The notes under the pieces: model-generated | Seen by the model: only the letters and a program-made list of their open reading frames with translations | Told to the model about the DNA's origin: nothing | The model's database searches: none | Source of the DNA: Brienomyrus brachyistius | Taxonomy: Eukaryota > Chordata > Actinopteri > Osteoglossiformes > Mormyridae | DNA length: 64,000 nt | NCBI RefSeq assembly: GCF_023856365.1 | Contig: NC_064536.1 | Coordinates: 36,014,776-36,078,775, forward strand | Reading direction: 5' to 3' | In this document: in pieces, positions 55,701 through 64,000 of the stretch | Layout: the number at the start of each line of letters is the position of its first letter | Numbering within the stretch: position 1 is the first letter of the stretch | Program-made: the position numbers and the translations under genes

Positions 55701-56570
55701 ATCCTACTTCATGCACACCCGTCCGGAGTAATCTACAGTCTTTTGTGTGCCCATAGCTATGCAATGTTTCATATGTAGCGTACAAAATGTTTCCGTGCAA
55801 GGTGCACTATGGCATTATTATTATTTATAACAAAAGGTTGAAAATCACACATTACATAGCATTTTGGCACCCCTCAAATTAACAATATTTCATTCTTACT
55901 TAGTGATTCATTTATAATGCATATATCGCGCTAATTTTATGCCAGGGTTCTTTTACCAATATACGTAAATCAATTTCTTTTAGCTCTAACTTTTACAACT
56001 GAATAAGGTTACACAGATTGTTGCAGACATCAACTGTATGTATTTATTATATCAAAAATAACTGATTGAATGTGATACGGAAACATACACGTGCACGTGA
56101 AAGTCTTTTTTTATTATGTCGTAATTATATATTTGGACCGCAATCTGTTTCTATATAATTAGCATCTATAAAAATGCTTTGTCTGTCGGTACATTTATAA
56201 TGTAAATATCATGCCAGGGTAATTTTAATGACATACATTAATTAATTTGTCATTTAGCCCTGATCGAACTTTAAAACTGAAAATCAGATTAACACTGATT
56301 GCTACAGGCAGTAGGCAAATGCATGAATTTATTCTATCAAATACTTTCGGGAAACTGAAATTGCCGAATCAAGAGAAATGGGGATTCAACTATGTTTCAA
56401 ATTAGGATATATTAACGCATATCTTTTACGATTCCTCAGACCACACTGTTAGAAAACGTTTCTGTGCAGACCCGAAGCTGAAACCGTGAAACTTCGCTTT
56501 CATTTCCAAAACAAATCCCTCAATTCACCGATTGTACTCCTATGCTCTATGCTGAGTACACTCAGACTGC
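55701..56570. other. AT-rich DNA with an internal duplication, piggyBac right flank
   Basis: Two related blocks (about 55920-56090 and 56170-56345) share GCCAGGGT and TTTTA with similar spacing, so a segment of about 290 bp has been duplicated and diverged. No gene. The right end of the piggyBac element should lie here, but I could not place it. Confidence 0.4.
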
Positions 56571-56827
56571 GAACTTGCAAGTCTGCCCTTAATTTCTCAT
56601 TGTCCTTCCAGCAAGGCCTGTAACACGTTAGCATGCCTCTGCTTTTTCTTGGAACATTTCACGTTCCTCTCCCTGCATGCCTCCTCTAGCCACTCTAGAG
56701 GGTCTAACTTATCTGCGAGAGATCCATATGATCCCTTCTTGCAATGCTTTGCAACATATTCGATGGCCCACTCCATCATTGTAGGTTCTGAGTATAAATT
56801 TAAACTCTCACAGTATAAAAGGTACAC
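56570..56827 (-). pseudogene. gag: ERV gag, N-terminal part
   Basis: The minus-strand frame from about 56827 reads MMEWAIEYVAKHCKKGSYGS, then a Trp-rich LEWLEEACRER and a Lys-rich SKKKQRH. The layout fits a retroviral matrix start about 430 bp after the LTR. A frameshift near 56597 moves to EKLRADLQVRSL, which could be its continuation. The start codon choice (56827 or 56779) is uncertain. Confidence 0.5.
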
Positions 56828-57256
56828 AATATACCTACGGTGGTGGTTTCTCTCAAGGACACAGGGTTACAATGTGGCGAATCCTGATGGTGCTTCCTTA
56901 CCAAAGCCCAGTTCCTCTACAAACACACCTTCTGTTTACCCTCTATTACTAATAAACAGGTCAACCTTAGGCAGAATTCTCATGCCGAAGTCTTGAATTA
57001 CTCCCCATTTCCTATATTACTTTACTGTTCGTCTCAGCGGACGTCTGATTTCGCAAACCAGTTATACTCACAATCGTGATTCTTTCTGGGTCCTTCGGTT
57101 CACAGAAGAAGGTGGCACGTCTGGAATTAAGTTTTCTGGTCAGTCTTCTCTCTCGTAGGTGAAGAAATCTCTTCTTGAGGAAAATATCAGCCAAAAAAGT
57201 TCTCAGATGACTCTACGAGTTGTTGGCCCCTTCTTCTCGCTGGCTCGCCAATAAGA

Positions 57257-57700
57257 TGTAGGGAATCCACTTGCAGAGTCTCCGCTGTTTCAGCAAAATG
57301 GTGGTTTATTGAACAGTAAAAATAATACAATGTAATACAGTGTAGAGACACACACCGGGTACTGAAAGGCAGCTCAGATACAAATTAAGGACAGTTCTTC
57401 ACCCCCCTTTATACCCCAAAAGGCCCTCCCCACCAAGGTGTTGTGTGTAGGTTTTGTGACTGAATTTACATATAAAGAGTGACCCCCAGGAGTGTGATGA
57501 TCCTGAGACAAGAATAGGACAGGACAGGGTGGAGACTTTTATGATAATTGTAATTCAATTGCCTTCATTATCACCCTAGTGGTGCCAACTGGAAGCCCCA
57601 TTCTCTCCCTGGCTTCCCCCATGATCATAAATCCCTAACATTGTTTGTATTCAAATGATCAACCAAGAACCTTGGGGCATTTTTACTACTTTTCCTTACA
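57257..57700 (-). repeat. ERV 5' LTR
   Basis: Minus strand: TGTAAGGAAA (57700) to TCCCTACA (57257), with TG...CA ends, 444 bp. A TATAAAGG box at about 57410 and AATAAA at about 57309 give U3-R-U5 order. The outer 118 bp recur at 1-119. It cuts into the duplicated Ig leader exon at 57701. Confidence 0.8.
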
Positions 57701-57769
57701 TAATTCTCCCGCTAAGACAGCAGGGAGACATTGACCAAGGCAGAGGATCAGCAGAAGCCTGAACATCAT
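57701..57769 (-). pseudogene. Duplicated Ig-receptor leader exon, cut by the ERV LTR
   Basis: The ATG at 57769-57767 starts MMFRLLLILCLGQCLPAVLA, almost the same as the leader at 23411-23480. The sequence then runs into the ERV LTR at 57700, so the splice donor is gone. The similarity continues upstream to about 57990. The rest of this gene copy, if any, would lie on the far side of the ERV nest. Confidence 0.78.
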
Positions 57770-58214
57770 TATGCAATTAGAGAAGATCGAGATGAAAGAG
57801 GTCAGGATTCACAGGTATGAAGGATGGGAATAAAAATACAAACTCAGCCCGGCTGTCTGCAGCCTGCATCCTCAGGGTCAGATGCTGTATTATTTAAACA
57901 TTGAAATAATATCATGACCATCTGCAGCGTCAGTCTTACAGGTTAAGGAAAACCACTCTTGTTAGTAGATCACCTCAGCTAACTAACCCTGCCGTCCAAG
58001 GGCAGCAGCAGAGATTGGGGTTGCTTGACTTTTCAGAGAGGCTGCTCTGAAATGTAAGGTTTGCCCTGAATGTGCCGGTTGCCAGAGTTTAATTTCTACC
58101 CCTGACACGGACATACAAACACCTGCACACATAAGCCTGTCCCACAACAATTACTTTATCTTCATTTAGCCTAGACTACCTTAAATCCGACAAGTTATCC
58201 AGCTAAGCAAGAAA

Positions 58215-58370
58215 TCCTGCTTTTTTTTTCTTTCATACTTTATTGATCCCTCAACTTGCTCTATGTGGAGTAACGGCCGTAGCGGTGCCCAGGGAGCTGG
58301 GGGTTAAGGGTCTTGCTCAAGGACCCGCAGACGTGAGATGTACCTACCCTTATGATAGCCATAGCACCCC
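58215..58370. repeat. Interspersed repeat fragment
   Basis: CATACTTTATTGATCCCTCA and GGGGGTTAAGGGTCTTGCTC are common fish repeat-family sequences (LINE/SINE 3' type). The family is not certain. Confidence 0.35.
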
Positions 58371-60656
58371 CAGTACATTTCTGTGTTTTCTTTATTTTGA
58401 ATTATTTATTTAAATTTGTGAATACTATAATTCAATATCTCACCTTGCACCTTCACGTTTAACACTGAATGTCATAACTAACACTTACAGATAAGACAAA
58501 CAATTCAAGGTCCTCAATCAAAATGTCCTGCAGCAGCGTTGAACTGCACACACCACACTGCCTTGGTATACCCCTGGAGAAGCTGATTGGGGAGAGGGAG
58601 GTCTAGGCGTCCACACTTAGAATGCTGCCCCCGCAACCCTCAAGCAGGGGTTCCACATGCGGTCCGAATCGTAACACCTAATCTTACCAGCAGCAGCTAA
58701 TCAAAACCATACAATTCACCATTTTTTATAAAGAGATCAAATTCATGTCAAGCAGAATTGAGTTCAGCCTATTGGTCCAGCCCTCTACAACCATTCCAGT
58801 TTCTCATGTGGCCCCTTGGGAAAATTAACTGCCCACCCCTGGTCTAGCCAGTAAATGAAGTTTTGGCAGCAGTACAGTAATCGAAGAGTAAAAATACAAA
58901 AACAAGGGACATAAATTAAGGGGTCGTGTAATAATATCTCATCAATTTGGGAAATGAATGTTTGGTCAAAGTTACAATTAAATATTAAAATTATAGCTAA
59001 TGAAAAAAATGTTGTGCGCACAAAACATAGCTTTTATTAAACCATTCACATGGAATCTTACTAAATTTGGGACATTAAGAAAAAAAAGTTCATGTTCTAG
59101 GAAGCGAAGTTCTGTCTACATTTAAACCCTGGTGCTTAAGGTAGCACTACATAACGTGCAGGTAACACTAGAACTGATATTGTCTTTAGTAACATATTTC
59201 CATACTGCTAAGCCTGTGTTTTCACCTCAGCTTCCCTTGTGGACGCCATGTTGCATTGTAAAGTGCACATGCAGCAACAGCCAGAGGTCATGAGTGTGAA
59301 TGTTTTTAAATTGCCACTAATATTATAACATTATAAATCCCCAAAGCCACAGAAAGATACGCAAACAAACTAATCAGTCAAATTAACTCGTGAACTTTCT
59401 GAAACCACATAGCCAGTGACTAGTCCTCAATGACCAAAACCAACAACTAGTAAATATTAGTTGATTAGTCAACTAGAAAGTGTAACCCCTAGCACACACA
59501 CCATTCACACACATTCATACCTATGGGCAATTAAGCAACTCAAACCAAACTATTTAAAAAAATACGCTTTACAGCTAATCTTAAAACAAACTGACCACTG
59601 TTTATTTTATTGCACTTGAAGCAGACCGGCAAATGTTACTACTGTATATGATGAGCACTGCAGTAGCCCCTTCACATTTATGAATTTGACATTCACGTTT
59701 GTTAATCGCAAGTTTGCCATGAACAAATAAATGGAAATATTGGTGCCCTTGAGAGGTAAAGTGGGCTATCCCACGTCAGTCAAAAATGAGTTTAGTGTCC
59801 AATATTAATTATTGAGGGTCTATCTGTTATTATCCAAGTCATAGCTCTGTGCTACCTATGATGATATATCAATTGTAGGGTAATTCTAGATTGAAATAGA
59901 ACAAAATTTTGTACTAACATTACTTTCATTACTTTGTCTATGCTCAAAAATGCATTTTACCTTTAACTCAGTGTAAAACCTACCCCTTTTCAGGTATCAA
60001 AAACATAAGGAGAATGGCAAAATAAAGACAGTTCAGGATCTAACTAAAAGACAGCATGAGAAAAAGAAACTGCAATGGAGGGAAAATTCAGCAAAATATT
60101 ATTAAAAGAAAAAACAAGTACAGTAAGACCTCGGACATTCATGGGGTTAGGTTCCAGAATCTGCTGCGAATGAGGATGATTCATGGATGTTTGGTAGAGG
60201 CACTAAAAATGGTAACGTGCTTATTTCTAGTTTAAACCCTAAATATGCTCCCAAAACACTTTAATCTCATTTAAAAGTTAGCTTAATACATTACTTTTGA
60301 AAGAAAAAAAAACTAAATTCTTGATGTAACAATGGAGTTATCATCTAACAATATTTATCACACTAGCACATTTACAGTATAGTATACTAATGTTACCCCC
60401 CTACCAATTCATAGAATATGGCATTGGCTGCCGTTTTCTTTTGCATTCACAGTAAGGTAAAATGAGTAAATGAACCATTTCAGTGTTTACAGCAAATGCA
60501 TTTTGAAACCCAGGACGCATTTGCTACTTACGTAAACATTAGCACCTTTAAAGAAATGTATAATTTTTGTGCATTGAATTTGCTTTAACATGTACTTACT
60601 ACTACAAAATACTAAATTAAACTATTTTCTAATATTTAAGTAACCATTAGTGTTCC
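58371..60656. other. AT-rich unassigned DNA
   Basis: I recognise no coding region. A piece near 60120 (CAGTAAGACCTCGGACATTC) looks like the end of a mariner/pogo-type MITE but no partner end was confirmed. Confidence 0.4.
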
Positions 60657-61267
60657 TGTCACGTATTGCTGGGGCACGGACCGGGAACGCAGGGACAGAA
60701 TGCAAGAAGTCAGGGATCACGGGGTTTATTCAAAAGGTAATGACAAGCAGGACAACGGAGGGCATGGTGGTGCAGTGGTTAGCACTGTTGCCTCACACCT
60801 CTGGGACCCGGGTTCGAATCTCCGCCTGGGTCACACGTGAGTGGAGTTTGCATGTTCTCCCCATGTCGTCGTGGGGTTTCCTCCGGGTACTCCGGTTTCC
60901 CCCCATGGTCCAAAAACATGCTGAGACTAATTGGACTTGCTAAATTGCCCGTAGGAATGCATGTGAGAGTGAATGGTGTGTGAGTGTGCCCTGCGATGGG
61001 CTGCCCCCCCAGCCTCGTGCCCATTGCTTCCGGGATAGGCTCCTGACCCCCCGCGACCCAATAGGATAAGCGGTTTGGAAAATGGATGGATGGACAACGG
61101 AACAGCCGGAAAACTCAAAATGCTGTTAATGGCCGGACTTGGGAAACATACTTAAATGCAGGCTTAAATACACAGGACTAATGACAACAACTCAAACCAG
61201 CTGATCACATGGGGATTCCACATGAGGTACATGAGGGGGCGTGGTACACAGGAGGATTGGACGTACA
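60657..61267 (-). repeat. Candidate solo LTR (family C) with a SINE inside
   Basis: Minus strand: TGTACGTCCAATCC to CAATACGTGACA, with a GAATAAACC polyadenylation signal and the CACGCCCCCT block shared in style with family A LTRs. It is interrupted by the SINE at 60760-61095. Flanking duplications are not clear (GTTCC against GTACA). Confidence 0.6.
60760..61095 (+). repeat. tRNA-headed SINE, copy 3
   Basis: Same family as 5609-5962. It is flanked by GACAACGGA on both sides (just before GGGCATGGTG and after GGATGGATG). Confidence 0.88.
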
Positions 61268-62630
61268 GTACAGTATGTACATAGAAAGAAACGTTTCCTT
61301 AAGACAGCCACGTGTTTCAAGGGATTTTACTTGATTTATATTGTATGTCTTAAACTTAACCCAAAATCACAGTAGAGTCTTTGTTAACTAAATTTTTATT
61401 ACAAATTTTACACTTAAAAGCAGGAAAACTTATAAATTACTATAAAAATTAAACAAACACTTCTGTAGGGTTTTCATGAATTTCCCAGACATGCGAAAAG
61501 ATCACAGATGCAAACAAGTTCGGTTCCAATGAAATTTTTCTGGATCTGTGAATTCACTAATCACAAAGCGCGAATACACGATGGCTTACGGTACAACCTC
61601 TTCTCGATTTGAGTCCAGCGTCCTCACTAAGTGAGCCAGAAAATTGCCATGAAGAACTCCAGTCACCAGCAGATGAAAGGATAGACCTGACAGGGCCAGT
61701 AGAAGTATCCACCCCCAAGAGAATATATCCAGCAATTAAAAAAAAAAAAAAAAGAGTGGACATCAAAACTTACAAGCAAATTGATAGCCAAACTGAAGTA
61801 TACAGAGGAAAAACTAAAGGAAAAGACTAAAGAACTACATAATCTGAACAGAAAAGGCTCCAGGCTCAAAGTTTGAAGAAGATGGTTAACTGGCAGCCTG
61901 GAAATGCTTCACAAAAGGTTCTTAGTGCTATAATTTTATGGACAAATGGTTGTATGAATTTTCATAAAATAAATATATTCTTTAAATTGTGGTATTGTGT
62001 TAAATGTGTCAGCTAAGCGCAGGATCCTTGCTAAACTATGAATATACAGCACTAAATCCAATTTCCACAACGTTGAATTTAATCTCTGAAACACCACTCA
62101 TCACCGCAATATGTGTTTATTAGCAAATTAATTAGAAAATGATAATTAGTTTGTAATTGTATTTACACAATTTATAGTACTTATTTAATCTTTGTTACAG
62201 AAAAAAGTCAGTTTTCAGTAAAATATCCTAAAAAAACAAGATGTAAATCATAGAGTATGTTGCGGTAATGAGAGAAGCGAAGAAAATGATAAAATCTCCT
62301 GAGTTACATATACCTCTGAGCAGGAGTGTTAATCTACTTTAAAAATTACCAAAAATATACATTTTAAACCATATATTTGATGTAATGTCATGTTGCGATA
62401 ATGATATTTTTTTCTGGACTTCATGTCTAAAATACCAATAAATATATAGAAAATATATTTTTTTAAATGTGAAAATATTGTTTTTATTAAATTCAGACAT
62501 TAACCTTAAATGCTCCAAAGGAAATTTGTTTTCAAATGCCTTTTGAAAAATTTCATGTTGGATTCGTTTTAAATCTGGATTTTGTGAGAATTACCCAATA
62601 GCACCACATCTATTGTCACTTTAGCTAATT
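61268..62630. other. AT-rich unassigned DNA with an A tract
   Basis: A run of about 16 A lies at 61737-61752. Around it (61600-61900) a short Lys-rich coiled-coil-like reading occurs in shifting frames, perhaps an old processed or transposase-derived pseudogene. I cannot assign it. Confidence 0.35.
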
Positions 62631-62639
62631 GCTTTGATG

Positions 62640-63280
62640 AAGTAAAGACCTAAATGACTGAAAACTTATTACTAAATGATGAGAAAACCGAGGTTCTGTT
62701 GTTTGGAGGCAAGTCCATGGATAGGAATGCTATAATCTCCACATTCCACTCTCCCTCAGCAGCTCATCCCATAACTCAGGTGTCATCTTAGAGCCTCTCA
62801 TTCAAATCACATTTGGATGTCATATCGAAGGTATGCTTCCAATAGCCAAAGTACGATGATACTTTACTGTTCAGGACACTGAGAAATTGATACATGCCTT
62901 TGTATACAGTAGGTTAGACCAGCGATTCTCAACCCATGGATTGCAACCCAAATTTGAATTCAAAATTCACTGGTACATTCAATCACATTTGTGTGATAGG
63001 CATTGATTGGTGTAAACTGCAGTGCCACTTGCCTGCTTGATCATAATATTAAATTTAAACCTATACTAGATATAGGGTCGAGGCTGAGCTGGCATGGTAA
63101 AAATTGGATCGTGGTGAAAAAAAAGGTTGCGAACCACTGGAATAGACTTTCAATGCTCTATTATTTTGAAGAACACATCCCCAATTACACACCTTGCAGT
63201 GTATTCAAAATGCAGTAACTCGAATTGTCACCAGAAGCAGGAAGTCTGAACACATAACCCCCCACTAAAAATTATGGAAT
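62640..63280 (+). pseudogene. L2-like LINE reverse transcriptase relic
   Basis: Plus-strand text LLLNDEKTEVLLFGG, then a SLSFKSHLDVIS-like piece and LFRTLRN, matches the C-terminal RT region of L2/Jockey-type LINEs. After a MITE the reading continues (KMQ, then LELSPEAGS in place of the usual basic stretch). Many stops. Only about 400 bp remain. Confidence 0.65.
62920..63139. mobile_element. hAT-type MITE inside the L2 relic
   Basis: The ends CAGCGATTCTCAACCCATGG and, in reverse complement, CAGTGGTTCGCAACC match, with 8-bp flanks GGTTAGAC and GAATAGAC (two mismatches). 220 bp, non-coding. Confidence 0.75.
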
Positions 63281-64000
63281 TAAGTTTTAGAATGCGGCAT
63301 ACAAAAAGAGCAACCAATAAGCGGTTTATTTTAAGAGACCTGTCTTTTTCTCTTTTGAAGTTACTACTACTGTTTCATAAGTCAAAAGTACTTCTTACCT
63401 GATTACTCGATAGAAAAATCAATAGAATTCATGATCAATAAAATAACTGATAACTGCAGCCCTTGTATGGATAGGACTAGCAAGAGGCTGCTAGCTGTAT
63501 GTAGTTAGACATACACTGGATGGTCTGCCTAATCTTAGTTATTTTACCATTAAAAATTTAAGAAAGTCATCACTCTTAAGAGCTTGTGGGACTTGTGAGT
63601 TTAATGTTAAATTCTGTGTCAATCTGGACACAGATTCAAGCAGGAGTTTAGGATTGTCTTTGTTCCCTTCTATTAGCCTGGAGAGACAGATCTAGCAGTC
63701 ACCATTTGCACTCTAGCTTGCGAGAAGCCTGTACAAGTTCACACGTATGATTAGAGTACTAGTGGGCAGGTTTCTTATCTCTATGCTTATTTTCTTAAGT
63801 GGAGCTACAAGATCTAGAGTGCTGCAAAACTAATTTTACAGATCACAGTTACCTGCTCAAGTTCATTTTCCCACAAGGCTTCAGATGCAAGGTGAAGGAC
63901 TGGAAGTTTGGTTGAGCAACATTATTGTAGACAATGAGGCTATGGACCGTCTGATACTGTACTAGGAGCTGGGGCCAAAGGGAGGCTACACTGTATATCA
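63281..64000. other. Unassigned DNA at the right edge
   Basis: Nothing recognisable as a gene or known repeat. Confidence 0.4.

Larger units (their letters stand above)
47680..57700 (-). mobile_element. Class I endogenous retrovirus, 3' truncated and interrupted
   Basis: On the minus strand the order is LTR (57257-57700), gag start (about 56827), gag end (about 53057), protease, RT, RNase H, integrase, then env-position frames (48457 to 47679). The RT motifs LPQGF and YVDD, with a separate env, point to a gamma/epsilon-like (class I) virus. It is broken by a piggyBac element (from 53062), a family A solo LTR (49640-49932), an LTR-like insert (about 50050-50278), and many stops and frameshifts. 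No 3' LTR is seen. Confidence 0.8.

Noticed and set aside
56588..56591. TTAA as the right border of the piggyBac element
   Set aside because: The bases on both sides fit a continuing gag reading (EKLRADLQ), and the adjoining sequence does not match the CACTAGAATTCC left end.
60119..61600. Mariner/pogo-type element bracketed by CAGTAAGACCTCGGAC and a weak partner near 61500
   Set aside because: The two ends do not match well enough as inverted repeats and no TA duplication was confirmed.
61600..61900. Possible THAP or transposase-derived coding remnant
   Set aside because: Only a short Lys-rich coiled-coil-like reading in shifting frames; no zinc ligands or catalytic motif.

Overview
The window looks like intergenic to intronic DNA from a ray-finned fish. 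The evidence is its repeat set: CR1-type LINEs with TTCTTATG tails, a Gmr1-type gypsy element, chromodomain gypsy, BEL/Pao, Tc1, IS630-like, hAT and piggyBac transposons, class I endogenous retroviruses, and a tRNA-headed SINE ending in GGATGGATGGA. I do not name a species. The only host gene I can support is a small immunoglobulin-superfamily membrane protein on the minus strand. It has four exons (23411-23480, 22372-22659, 12082-12132, 11189-11385), all joined in phase 1 and together encoding 201 aa. A copy of its leader exon lies at 57701-57769, cut off by a retroviral LTR.

Layout. 1-119: end of an ERV LTR. 120-3565: chromodomain gypsy pol and 3' LTR. 3566-4737: CR1 fragment. 4740-5450: Tc1 relic. 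5609-5962: SINE. 6895-10692: gypsy element with integrase before reverse transcriptase. 11189-23480: the Ig gene. Its 10 kb intron is filled by a pol-less LTR element (12478-21908, target duplication GTAAC), which itself holds an IS630-like relic, a nearly intact CR1 (15670-19188), a second CR1 and a hAT MITE.

24109-57700 is a deep nest. A plus-strand ERV gag (24109-24625, probably resuming near 46500-47180) is split by a BEL/Pao element starting at 24626. The BEL element is hit by a CR1, a solo LTR, a SINE and, in its 3' LTR, a 13.8 kb hAT transposon (32512-46291; 8-bp duplications GCCGGATA/GCTGGATA). The hAT is hit by a solo LTR (35098-35518) and, in intron 1 of its transposase, by a 9.8 kb element (35704-45539) flanked by TACATT. 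That last element is a giant inverted repeat: two arms of about 4.2 kb around a 1.5 kb spacer. One arm later gained a short retroposon whose empty site survives in the other arm. To the right lies a minus-strand class I ERV (about 47700-57700) carrying a piggyBac element with an apparently intact three-exon transposase (565 aa), further LTRs, and EGF-like domains in the env position.

57701-64000 holds the duplicated Ig leader, a candidate solo LTR with a SINE inside, an L2-like LINE relic with a hAT MITE, and AT-rich DNA without recognisable genes.

The leading candidates for something undescribed are the palindromic TACATT-flanked element inside the hAT transposase intron and the EGF-domain env-position reading frame. 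Family names rest on motif recognition by eye; no database search was possible.
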